From positions 1,232,001 to 1,296,000 of the forward strand of contig NZ_CP066356.1 of the NCBI RefSeq assembly GCF_023278185.1: a stretch of DNA of 64,000 bases. Reading direction: 5' to 3'. Under the pieces are notes generated by a model. It saw only the letters and a list, made by a program, of their open reading frames with translations. It was not told the origin of the DNA and searched no databases. Below are positions 35,148 to 45,057 of this stretch, piece after piece. This stretch comes from Bradyrhizobium elkanii USDA 76 (GTDB lineage Bacteria > Pseudomonadota > Alphaproteobacteria > Rhizobiales > Xanthobacteraceae). A program made the position numbers and the translations under genes. Position 1 is the stretch's first letter, and the number at the start of each line of letters is the position of its first letter.

Positions 35148-37586
35148 ATGCTGAACCTCGCCGAATACCGCAACCGACCCCACAGTCTTGCCGACTTCCT
35201 GCCCTGGGCCGCTTTGGTCGAGAAGGGCGTCGTCCTCAACAAGGACGGCGCGTTCCAGCGCACGGCGCGCTTCCGCGGTCCGGATCTCGACAGCGCGACG
35301 CCGGCCGAGCTCGTCGGCGTGACCGCCCGCCTCAACAACGCGTTGCGGCGTCTCGGCTCAGGCTGGGCGATCTTCGTCGAAGCCCAGCGCATCGCCGCCC
35401 AGACTTATCCGCACAACACTTTTCCAGACGCCGCATCAGCGCTGGTCGACCTGGAGCGGCGGGACGCTTTCGAGGAGGCCGGTGCGCATTTCGAGAGCCG
35501 CTATTTCCTGACCTTCGTCTGGCTGCCGCCGGCCGAGGACGCCTCGCGCATCGAGAACTGGCTCTATGAGGGCCGTGCGCAGAGCGGCGTCGATCCACGC
35601 GAGTTGCTGCGCGGCTTCGTCGATCGGACCAACCGCGTCCTGCAACTGGTCGAAGGGTTCATGCCCGAGGTGGCGTGGCTCGGTGACGGCGAGACGCTGA
35701 CCTACCTGCATTCGACCATCTCCACCCGGCAACAGCCCGTGCGCGTCCCCGAAACGCCGATGCATCTCGACGCGCTGCTCGCGGACGAGCCGCTCGCAGG
35801 CGGCCTCGAGCCGCGTCTGGGGAGCCACCACCTTCGCACGCTCACCGTGGTCGGCTTTCCGACCGCGACGCATCCCGGGATCCTCGACGAGCTGAACCGG
35901 CTTGCCTTTCCCTACCGCTGGTCGACCCGTGCCATCCTCCTCGACAAGACCGAGGCGGTGAAGCTGTTGACCAAAATCCGCCGACAGTGGTTTGCCAAGC
36001 GCAAGTCGATCGCCGCCATCGTCAAGGAGGTGATGACCAACGAGGCCTCGACCCTGGTCGATAGCGATGCGGCGAACAAGGCCGCCGATGCCGATCTCGC
36101 CTTGCAGGAACTGGGTACCGACGATGTCGGTCAGGCCTACATCACCGCGACCGTCACCGTCTGGGATGAGGACGGAGGTCTCGCCGCCGAGAAGCTGCGC
36201 CTCGTCGAGAAGGTGATTCAGGGGCGCGACTTCACCTGCATGCCGGAAGGGGTGAACGCGCTCGAAGCCTGGCTCGGCTCACTGCCCGGGCACGCCTACG
36301 CCAACGTCCGCCAGCCGCCGCTCTCGACATTGAACCTGGCTCACATGATACCGCTTTCGGCGGTCTGGGCCGGGCCGGACCGCGACGAGCATTTCCGCAG
36401 CTCTCCGCTGTTCTTTGGCAAGACCGAGGGCTCGACGCCTTTCCGCTTCTCGTTGCACGTCGGCGACGTCGGCCACACCCTGATCGTCGGGCCGACCGGG
36501 GCCGGCAAGTCCGTGCTGCTGGCGCTGATGGCGATCCAGTTCCGGCGCTACCGGAAGAGCCAGATCTTCGCCTTCGATTTCGGCGGCTCGATCCGCACGG
36601 CGGCGCTTGCCATGGGCGGCGACTGGCACGACCTCGGCGGAAGCCTGTCGAACAGCGCTGACGATTCCGTCTCTCTTCAACCGCTCGCACGCATCGGCGA
36701 TGCGGCGGAGCGCGCCTGGGCGGCCGAATGGGTGACCGCGATCCTCGCCAAGGAGGGCGTCACCATTGATCCGACCGTGAAGGAGCACGTCTGGTCGGCG
36801 TTGACGTCACTGGCATCCTCGCCGGTCGAGGAGCGCACGATTACCGGCCTGACGGTTCTATTGCAATCGACCGCGCTCAAGCAGGCACTGCAACCTTATT
36901 GCGTCGGCGGCTCCTCCGGCCGCCTGCTCGACGCGGAAGCCGAGCAATTTGGTTTTGCGTCGGTGCAGGCGTTCGAGACCGAGGGCTTGATTGGCGCTGG
37001 AGCTGCGCCTGCCGTCCTCACCTACCTCTTCCATCGCATCGAGGGACGGCTCGACGGCCGGCCAACCCTCCTCATCATCGACGAGGGGTGGCTCGTCCTC
37101 GACGATCCGGCCTTCGCGCAACAGCTCAGGGAATGGCTGAAGACGCTGCGGAAGAAGAATGCCTCCGTCGTGTTCGCGACCCAATCGCTCTCCGACATCG
37201 ACGGCAGCAACATCGCACCCGCAATCGTCGAGAGCTGCCCGACGCGCATCTTCCTGCCGAATGAGCGCGCGATCGAACCGCAGATCACCGCCATCTACCA
37301 GCGGTTCGGTTTGAACGACCGCCAGATCGAGATCATCGCGCGGGCGACGCCGAAGCGCGACTACTACTGCCAGTCTCGCCGCGGCAATCGGCTCTTTGAG
37401 CTCGGCCTCGGGCCGGTCGCGCTGGCCTTCTGCGCCGCGTCCTCCAAGGCCGACCATGCCGCCATCGAACGGCTGCTCGCCGAGCACGGCCACGACGACT
37501 TCACGCCCGCTTGGCTCGCTGATCACGAGTTGCTCTGGGCCGCCGATCTCATCCCTGACCTGATAAATCTGGAGGTGCAATCATGA
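35148..37586 (+). CDS. trbE: TrbE, VirB4-type ATPase
   Basis: 812 residues from ATG 35148. The N-terminal CagE domain contains LPWAALVEKGVVLNKDGAFQ; Walker A is LIVGPTGAGKSVLLALMA near residue 447 and Walker B TLLIIDEGWLVLDDPAF near 640; motif FATQSLSDIDGSNIAPAI follows. This is the largest channel ATPase at the inner membrane; it drives pilin extraction and substrate movement. No break seen. Confidence 0.95.
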   Translation: MLNLAEYRNRPHSLADFLPWAALVEKGVVLNKDGAFQRTARFRGPDLDSATPAELVGVTARLNNALRRLGSGWAIFVEAQRIAAQTYPHNTFPDAASALVDLERRDAFEEAGAHFESRYFLTFVWLPPAEDASRIENWLYEGRAQSGVDPRELLRGFVDRTNRVLQLVEGFMPEVAWLGDGETLTYLHSTISTRQQPVRVPETPMHLDALLADEPLAGGLEPRLGSHHLRTLTVVGFPTATHPGILDELNRLAFPYRWSTRAILLDKTEAVKLLTKIRRQWFAKRKSIAAIVKEVMTNEASTLVDSDAANKAADADLALQELGTDDVGQAYITATVTVWDEDGGLAAEKLRLVEKVIQGRDFTCMPEGVNALEAWLGSLPGHAYANVRQPPLSTLNLAHMIPLSAVWAGPDRDEHFRSSPLFFGKTEGSTPFRFSLHVGDVGHTLIVGPTGAGKSVLLALMAIQFRRYRKSQIFAFDFGGSIRTAALAMGGDWHDLGGSLSNSADDSVSLQPLARIGDAAERAWAAEWVTAILAKEGVTIDPTVKEHVWSALTSLASSPVEERTITGLTVLLQSTALKQALQPYCVGGSSGRLLDAEAEQFGFASVQAFETEGLIGAGAAPAVLTYLFHRIEGRLDGRPTLLIIDEGWLVLDDPAFAQQLREWLKTLRKKNASVVFATQSLSDIDGSNIAPAIVESCPTRIFLPNERAIEPQITAIYQRFGLNDRQIEIIARATPKRDYYCQSRRGNRLFELGLGPVALAFCAASSKADHAAIERLLAEHGHDDFTPAWLADHELLWAADLIPDLINLEVQS

Positions 37587-38341
37587 TCGCTCATCAGACG
37601 CGGCGCGCAAGCTTGACCGCTGCGACCGCTCTCTCGCTTGCCTTGTCGATCTCGCCGCCTTTGACGGCGCCGGCCTCTGCGCAGTGGATCGTCTACGACC
37701 CCACCAACTTTAGCCAGAATGTGCTGACCGCGGCGCGCGAGCTGCAGCAGATCAACAATCAGATCCAGATGCTGACCAATCAGGCCCAGAGCCTGGTGAA
37801 CCAGGGAAAGAACCTCGCCAACCTGCCGTTGTCGACGCTGACCCAGCTTCAGGCACAGGTCGCACGGACTCAGTCACTGCTGAGTCAGGCCCAGAACATC
37901 GCCTTCAACGTCGAGCGCATCCAGACGGCGTACTCCAGCACGTACGGCACGGCGGCGGGAATGGGCTCCAATGCGACAATGTTTGCCACGGCCCAAAGTC
38001 GCTGGCAGAACTCGGTGGGCGCTTTCGAGGACTCGCTGAAGGTGCAGGCCGGCGTCGTCGGCAATATCTCGACCAACTCCAGCGCAATGAGCTCGCTGGT
38101 CACCGCGAGCCAGTCGGCAAGTGGCGCCCTGCAAGCCGCTCAGGTCGGCAATCAGCTTCTGGCCCTGCATTCCCAGCAGCTATCCGATCTCGTCGCGGTG
38201 CTCGCCGCGAAGGGACGGGCGGATGCGTTGGAGCAGGCGCGCGTGACGGCGACCGAGTCGCAGGGCCAGCAGCAATACAAGATCTTCTCGACACGCAGCG
38301 GCTATCAGCCCGGCAACGTCACCATGTTCAGCGGCAACTGA
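37583..38341 (+). CDS. trbJ: TrbJ, VirB5-type minor pilus component
   Basis: 252 residues; ATGA overlap with trbE. Signal peptide (LTAATALSLALSISPPLTAPASA) then long coiled-coil helices rich in Gln (QQINNQIQMLTNQAQSLVNQ). It is a periplasmic pilus-tip/adhesion component and, in RP4, also affects entry exclusion. Normal length. Confidence 0.92.
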   Translation: MIAHQTRRASLTAATALSLALSISPPLTAPASAQWIVYDPTNFSQNVLTAARELQQINNQIQMLTNQAQSLVNQGKNLANLPLSTLTQLQAQVARTQSLLSQAQNIAFNVERIQTAYSSTYGTAAGMGSNATMFATAQSRWQNSVGAFEDSLKVQAGVVGNISTNSSAMSSLVTASQSASGALQAAQVGNQLLALHSQQLSDLVAVLAAKGRADALEQARVTATESQGQQQYKIFSTRSGYQPGNVTMFSGN

Positions 38342-38351
38342 GGTACCGATC

Positions 38352-38672
38352 ATGGAGCGCTCGGATATTCTTCGCGCAGGCGCGATGATCATCGTGTTCG
38401 CCATTTTCCTTGCCGCGCTGCACGTCATTCATCGGCGTCCGGCGGAGCAGCCCATATCCGACGCCCCCTCTGTCTCCGCTCCCGATGATCTCTCGGCCGA
38501 GTTGCGCCGTTGCGGCGCGCTCGGACCGCAGGATGCCGAAGATCCGCACTGCCAGGCGGTTTGGAAGGAGAACCGCGCGCGCTTCTTCGGCGGGCCGGCG
38601 CGGCCACTTCTGCCGCAGGCCGCGCCGGCCACGCCGCCGATGACGAGTGATCCACAGGGAGAGAAGCCGTGA
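38352..38672 (+). CDS. TrbK-alt, putative entry-exclusion protein
   Basis: 106 residues. One N-terminal membrane segment (AGAMIIVFAIFLAALHV), then a small periplasmic part with two Cys (LRRCGALGPQDAEDPHCQAV) and a Pro-rich end. This is the pattern annotated as TrbK-alt between trbJ and trbL in alphaproteobacteria; it is proposed to limit entry of a second copy of the element. Stop overlaps the GTG start of trbL. Confidence 0.85.
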   Translation: MERSDILRAGAMIIVFAIFLAALHVIHRRPAEQPISDAPSVSAPDDLSAELRRCGALGPQDAEDPHCQAVWKENRARFFGGPARPLLPQAAPATPPMTSDPQGEKP

Positions 38673-40030
38673 ACAATGTCGGCGTCATCGACACCTTCCT
38701 CAACACCTTCACGACCTACATCGATTCGGGTTTCGGCCTGATCAAGGGCGAGGTCACCTATCTGTCGTCGACGTTGATCGTCATCGACATCACGCTGGCC
38801 GGCCTGTTCTGGGCCTGGGGCGCAGACGAAGACATCCTTCAGCGGCTGGTGAAGAAGACCCTCTACATCGGCTTCTTCGCCTTCATCATCACCAACTTCA
38901 CCAAACTCTCAGGCATCATCTTCAATAGCTTCGCGGGTCTCGGCCTGAAGGCCGGCGGCTCCTCGATCTCGACGGCGGACTTTTTGCGGCCCGGCAAGCT
39001 GGCGCAGGTCGGTCTCGATGCCGGACAGCCGTTGCTTGACGCAGCAAGCCAGATGATGGGCTTCACCAGCTTCTTTGCGAACTTCGTCCAGATTGCCGTT
39101 CTGATGGTGTCCTGGCTCTTGGTGCTGATCGCCTTCTTCATTCTGGCGGTGCAGCTCTTCGTCACGCTGATCGAGTTCAAGCTGACGACGCTCGCTGGTT
39201 TCATCCTCATTCCGTTCGCGCTCTTCAACAAGACCGCCTTCCTTGCGGAGAAGGTGCTGGGCAACGTCGTTGCCTCCGGTGTGAAGGTCATGGTGCTCGC
39301 CGTCATCGTCGGCATCGGCACCGGGCTCTTCTCCCAATTCGCCACAGCCTATGCCGGCGGCCAGCCGACCATCGAGCAGGCGCTCTCTGTCGTGCTGGCG
39401 GCACTCGCCATGCTCGGCCTCGGCATCTTCGGTCCCGGCATCGCCACCGGTCTTGTTTCCGGCGCGCCGCAGCTTGGCGCGGGCGCTGCCGTCGGCACCG
39501 GCCTTGCCGTCGCCGGTACCGCAATGGTCGGCGGCGCGGCGCTCGGTTTGGCCGGAAGGGGAACGATGGCAGCTGGCTCCGGTGCTGCGGCCGCCGCGCG
39601 TGGTGGTGCGGCGATGGCGGGCGGTGCGTCCTCCGCCTACAGCCTTGCATCGGCCGGTGGGTCCGGCGCTGGCGGCGTCGCGTCCGGTCTCGGCGGCGTG
39701 GGCCGTGCGGCGGCAAGTCACGCGGCAGCTCCCGTCAGACGCGCCGCTGCGCGAGCAACGGGGGCAATGACGGAAAGTTTTAGCTCTGGCGCCCGTGCCG
39801 GCGTCGCCAACACCGGTGGCTCCTCGACGATGGGGACCATCGGGAGCGGCGCCGCCGCAAACGATGGAACCGCATCTCAAGCAGCGAACGAGAGCGGTCC
39901 GCCCGCCTGGGCCCAGCGCGTCAAGCGTAATCAGGTCGTCATTCACGGCGCGCAGACGGCCGCGCAAGCCCTCAAATCCGGCGACAGCCATGGCGGCGGT
40001 CACGCCGTCGACCTCTCGGGAGGAGAATAA
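38669..40030 (+). CDS. trbL: TrbL, VirB6-type channel protein
   Basis: 453 residues, GTG start. Six or so membrane segments from residue 30 to 280 (TLIVIDITLAGLFWAWG; IAVLMVSWLLVLIAFFILAV; VMVLAVIVGIGTGLF), then a Gly/Ala-rich tail typical of TrbL. It forms part of the inner-membrane channel. It is followed by trbF three bases later. Confidence 0.93.
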   Translation: MNNVGVIDTFLNTFTTYIDSGFGLIKGEVTYLSSTLIVIDITLAGLFWAWGADEDILQRLVKKTLYIGFFAFIITNFTKLSGIIFNSFAGLGLKAGGSSISTADFLRPGKLAQVGLDAGQPLLDAASQMMGFTSFFANFVQIAVLMVSWLLVLIAFFILAVQLFVTLIEFKLTTLAGFILIPFALFNKTAFLAEKVLGNVVASGVKVMVLAVIVGIGTGLFSQFATAYAGGQPTIEQALSVVLAALAMLGLGIFGPGIATGLVSGAPQLGAGAAVGTGLAVAGTAMVGGAALGLAGRGTMAAGSGAAAAARGGAAMAGGASSAYSLASAGGSGAGGVASGLGGVGRAAASHAAAPVRRAAARATGAMTESFSSGARAGVANTGGSSTMGTIGSGAAANDGTASQAANESGPPAWAQRVKRNQVVIHGAQTAAQALKSGDSHGGGHAVDLSGGE

Positions 40031-40033
40031 AAA

Positions 40034-40719
40034 GTGTCAGTCTTCCGGCGATCGTCGGTCCGCTTCGGCCGTACACCCGAACCCGAAACCCCCTACCAGC
40101 GCGCGGCGCAAGTTTGGGACGAACGCATCGGCTCCGCCCGCGTGCAGGCCAGGAACTGGCGGCTGATGGCCTTCGGTTCGCTGATCCTGTCGTGCGGCCT
40201 CGCTGGCGGGCTCGTCTGGCAATCCACGCACGGCACCGTCGTTCCCTGGGTGGTGCAGGTCGACAAGCTCGGCGAGGCGCAAGCCGTGGCGCCCGCCGTC
40301 GCTGATTACAGGCCGAACGACCCGCAGATTGCCTGGTATCTCGCCCACTTCATCCAGATCGTCCGCTCGCTTCCGGCCGACCCGATCATCGTGAGGCACA
40401 ACTGGCTGCAGGCTTATGATTTCACGACCACGGCGGGCTCGGTGGCGCTGAACGACTACGCCCGCGCCAATGACCCCTTCGCCAATCTCGGCAAGCAGCA
40501 GGTCGCTATCGACGTCTCCAGCGTCATCCGCGCCTCGCCCGACAGTTTTCGCGTCGCCTGGGTCGAACACCGCTTTCAGGATGGGGCGCTCGCCGGCACC
40601 ACACGTTGGACCGCGATCCTCACGATCGCAATTCAGCCGCCCACCGACGCCGATCGGCTGCGCAAGAATCCACTCGGCATCTACGTCAACGCCATCAACT
40701 GGTCAAAGGAGCTGGGACA

Positions 40720-40723
<4 letters not shown>
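40034..40723 (+). CDS. trbF: TrbF, VirB8-type assembly factor
   Basis: 229 residues, GTG start. Cytoplasmic N-terminus (PEPETPYQRAAQVWDERIGS), one membrane segment (LMAFGSLILSCGLAGGLVWQ) and a VirB8-like periplasmic domain (WYLAHFIQIVRSLPADPIIV). It nucleates the channel core. Stop overlaps trbG (ATGA). Confidence 0.93.
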
Positions 40724-41786
<1,063 letters not shown>

Positions 41787-41796
<10 letters not shown>

Positions 41797-42989
41797 GCAG
41801 GGAAGACGAACATCAAGGCGATACTCCGTCTGTCGCGCCGCCGGACCTTCGGCTCCGAGGCGAGCGGCCCCGTGTCACACGGCTCTCGCGCAAGGTCCTT
41901 ATCGGCCTCGGCGCTGTGTCTGCCCTGGCAGTCGCGGGCGCGCTCGGCTATGCCCTCCAGACCGGCAATAAGCTGCAGAGCGGCCAAGAACTGCTCAGCA
42001 CCCAGAACCGACCTTCGGCCGAGGGGCTGGCCGAGTTGCCGAAGGACTATACTGGCCTGCCGCGTCAAGCGCCGCCGCTCGGGCCGCCGCTGCCTGGCGA
42101 TCTCGGCAAGCCGATCCTCAACGCAGGCGCCGCACCGAACACCATAGCGGCGACGTCTGATCCCGAGACGCAGCACGGGGTCCAGGAAATCGAGGCGGCG
42201 CGAGTTAGCCGCCTCTTTGCCCAAACTGCTCAGCAACCGCAGAGCGTGGGCCAACCAATCCCGAATGCCTCCACTGGCGCCACGCCGACTCCGGCCGCGA
42301 CACCACCTGTCGATGCAGGATCCGCCCAGAACATGCAGGACCGCAAGACGGCCTTCCTCAACGCTGCGACGGACAAGCGCACGGTCAGTCCAGATCGGCT
42401 CGAAGCCAAGGCCTCTCCCTACATCGTGCAGGCCGGCACAGTGATCCCGGCTGCGCTCATCACGGGCATTCGTTCCGATCTGCCTGGCCAAGTCACCGCC
42501 CAGGTGACCGAGGCTGTCTATGACAGCCCTTCCGGCAAATATCTTCTGGTTCCCCAGGGTGCGAAGCTGATCGGCCAATACGACAGTTCCGTCGCCTTCG
42601 GCCAGTCCCGTATCCTCTTAATCTGGACCCGCATCATCATGCCGGACGGCAACTCGATCGTGCTCGAGCGCCAGCCCGGCGCCGACACCGGTGGTTATGC
42701 CGGGCTTGAGGATGAGGTCGACAACCATTGGGGCATGCTGTTCAAAGCCGCCGTCCTCTCGACCATGCTCAGCGTTGGAGCGGAGGCGGGCACGAGCCAG
42801 AACGAGAACAACCTCGTTCAAGCAATCCGTAGTGGCGCGTCCAACAGCATCAGCCAGACGGGTCAGCAGATCGTGCAGCGCCAGCTCAACATCCAGCCGA
42901 CGCTGACCATCCGGCCAGGTTTCCCGGTGCGGGTCATCGTTACGCGAGACCTGGTGCTGGCTCCGTACGGAAAGGGAGGGACGCCATGA
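41787..42989 (+). CDS. trbI: TrbI, VirB10-type channel protein
   Basis: 400 residues. Cytoplasmic tail, one membrane segment (VLIGLGAVSALAVAGALGYA), a Pro-rich linker, and the VirB10 beta-barrel domain (SPYIVQAGTVIPAALITGIR; YLLVPQGAKLIGQYDSSVAF; PGFPVRVIVTRDLVL). It spans both membranes and gates the channel. ATGA overlap with the DUF2274 gene. Confidence 0.94.
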
Positions 42990-43243
42990 CGAAGCTCAAG
43001 CTTGGGCCGCTTGAAGACGACAAGCCGGTGAAGCTCACGATCGAGCTGCCGGCGGCGGTCTTCAGGGATCTCAAAAGCTACGCCGAGATTCTGACGCGTA
43101 GCGGAGGCACGACCACACCGACCGAGCCCGCCAAATTGATCGCGCCCATGATCGAGCGTTTCATGGCAACCGACCGCGCCTTTGCAAAAGCTCGCCGAAA
43201 TGCGGCTCAGGTCGTCTCTGGATCAGCCGAGAGGTCTGGATAG
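42986..43243 (+). CDS. DUF2274 family protein (RHH-like)
   Basis: 85 residues. KLKLGPLEDDKPVKLTIELP and AKLIAPMIERFMATDRAFAK match DUF2274, a family found at the end of trb operons. The strand-helix-helix layout suggests a ribbon-helix-helix DNA-binding protein, so it may regulate the operon. Its end overlaps the convergent LysR gene by 37 bp. Confidence 0.88.
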   Translation: MTKLKLGPLEDDKPVKLTIELPAAVFRDLKSYAEILTRSGGTTTPTEPAKLIAPMIERFMATDRAFAKARRNAAQVVSGSAERSG

Positions 43244-44118
43244 CGTTCCCGAAGTAGGGCGAGGAACGGACGCAGTGACGGATTGCAGTTGTCTTGCCGC
43301 CAATAAGCGCGGAAGCTCAGCCGCGTCGGACCCTCCGCATCATGGACCTCGCGGAAGGTCACTCCCTGATAGGCCGCGCCGGTCGCGCCTTCCAAAGTCA
43401 GCAGGACACCCCAGCCCGCGCCCACCAAAGTGAGAAGCCGGTCGAGCGCCACATCATGGTGAAGCAGCCAACACGGATCGGACCCACCCAATTTGCTGAC
43501 GAGAAGCTTGAGCAATTCCGGTGCCGGGCCATGCTGTGACAACAGAAGCGCTTCCTCCCTCAGTTCGCCCCAGTGAACCACATCACGCCTTGCCAGCGGA
43601 TGGCCCTTGGGGAGGGCGACGACGACACGTTCGCTCCAGAGCGACAAGCACCCGTCGCTCCAGCTTGAATTGGGTTCGGCCACAAAGGCGACGTCAATGG
43701 CGGAACTGGCTAGATCGGAGATCAGATGGTCTCTCGATCCGTCTACCAGATGCGTATCAGCATCGGGGAAGCGGTGCCGGTGGTCGAGGAGGGTGGCCCG
43801 GAGATTGCCGGCTGAGAGTGAGGCGTGGACGCCGATGGTCAATCGGCCGCTCTCGCCTCGCCAATGAGTCTTGAGGCGAGCGGCGATCGCTTCCGTTTCA
43901 TCCACGATGCGCTGGGCGGCATCGAGGAATTCTTGCCCTTCAAGGGTCGGTCGCGTGCCGGCGTAAGTGCGCTCGAAGAGAGCGCCGCCCAACTTGTATT
44001 CGAGATTGCGCAGGCGACGACTAAGAGTCGACTGCTTGATTCTGAGCGTTTCTGCCGCTTGGCGGAGGCTTCTGTGGTGAGATGCGGCGATTGCCCAGCG
44101 TAGATCTCTTAATTCCAC
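43207..44118 (-). CDS. LysR-family transcriptional regulator
   Basis: 303 residues, normal LTTR length. HTH: ELRDLRWAIAASHHRSLRQA and ETLRIKQSTLSRRLRNLEYK; the effector domain follows (RLTIGVHASLSAGNLRATLL; ERVVVALPKGHPLARRDVVH). LysR regulators of this type often close the trb block in these ICEs. It is convergent with the trb operon, overlapping its 3' end; the targets and the effector are unknown. Confidence 0.9.
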   Translation of the reverse strand: MELRDLRWAIAASHHRSLRQAAETLRIKQSTLSRRLRNLEYKLGGALFERTYAGTRPTLEGQEFLDAAQRIVDETEAIAARLKTHWRGESGRLTIGVHASLSAGNLRATLLDHRHRFPDADTHLVDGSRDHLISDLASSAIDVAFVAEPNSSWSDGCLSLWSERVVVALPKGHPLARRDVVHWGELREEALLLSQHGPAPELLKLLVSKLGGSDPCWLLHHDVALDRLLTLVGAGWGVLLTLEGATGAAYQGVTFREVHDAEGPTRLSFRAYWRQDNCNPSLRPFLALLRERYPDLSADPETT

Positions 44119-44175
44119 TGGCGTGGTCGGAGCCCTATGGCGAATTGCCGGTGACCAAACTTTTTTTTGAATGGT

Positions 44176-44581
44176 TCACTCCATTTGTTTGCGCTGCTTC
44201 AGCGCCTTCTTCGCGCTAGCCCTGACGCAGCCATTGAGCGCCTTCGTGAAGGCATTGGAGGTTCTGGCGACCGACCGCAATGGCGTGTAAAAGAGCCAAC
44301 GTAGGCTTCCGCCCCGACCAAAAAAATCGCTGTCGACTTCAGATTGAACCGCATGTAGCTGCCCGCCAGCTAAGGGGCTAAAGCGCGTCCATTCGACGAA
44401 CTCAACCGCGAAAAGGTCAGGAGCTTCGGTAAGTAATTGCGAGAAGGTTTAGCTATCTGCCCTCGGTTGCCTCCTTTTCAAAGGATTCGGTGATCTCGTT
44501 TCTCCGACCAATGATCGAACCGAGCTTGGCGCATTCGACAACTCGTTCACTGAGTGGCGCGCCGACGCTGGCTCTTGCCAT
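44176..44581 (-). other. Gene remnant: two abutting small frames
   Basis: ATG 44579-44581 opens a 42-aa frame (MARASVGAPLSERVVECAKL ... ITESFEKEATEGR) that stops at 44453. The next frame runs to 44176 without a start codon (LTEAPDLFAVEFVEWTRFSP; VARTSNAFTKALNGCVRASA). Both look coding in composition, so they may be pieces of decayed genes. No family recognised. The remainder of 44119-45027 shows nothing else convincing. Confidence 0.28.
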
Positions 44582-45027
44582 CGGAGTGCAATCGCCTCGG
44601 CGAGCGTTACGGGCGGGTTCAGACGAAGTTCTGCTTGAGCAAGACGGCTGGGCCGTTTGCTGGAATTATGCCACCAAAATACAATCTATTTGATTAGATG
44701 ACGACTCGGCCTCACGACAATCCATCGCCAAATCAGATCGGTCCATCACATTAGTTGGTGGTTGCGCTTGGATGCGCCGCCGAGGTTGCGAACAAGGTTG
44801 CAGCGGAACCGCCGGTCACGGGAGGCCACGGTTATCGCCTCAGCCTCATCGAGCGCTCCTTCTGAGATGCGGGGGAGCCATCGCATGGGACCTTCGAACG
44901 TGATTGCTCCTGACTGGATCGGCAAAGTAGCCCTACCGCCTCAGCATTTATTAATGAGTCTGCACCCTGCTAATAGTAGCGTTATAGTCAGTGGTTTGAC
45001 GGTCAGAGCGAATGGCATGCTTGGCAC

Positions 45028-45046
45028 ATGAAAACTCGTGCGCTAG
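45028..45046 (+). pseudogene. XRE regulator gene, first six codons (rest at 50913)
   Basis: ATG AAA ACT CGT GCG CTA G: joined to base 50917 the sequence continues TG GCT TGG AAT and reads straight into the XRE domain. CTAG (45043-45046) is the left target duplication of the IS701-like element. Confidence 0.75.
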
Positions 45047-45057
45047 CACTACTTTGG
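45043..45057. repeat. Left end of the IS701-like element (CTAG + terminal repeat)
   Basis: CTAGCACTACTTTGG, the exact inverse of CCAAAGTAGTGCTAG at 50902-50916. I read CTAG as the 4-bp target duplication and CACTACTTTGG as the terminal inverted repeat. Confidence 0.82.
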
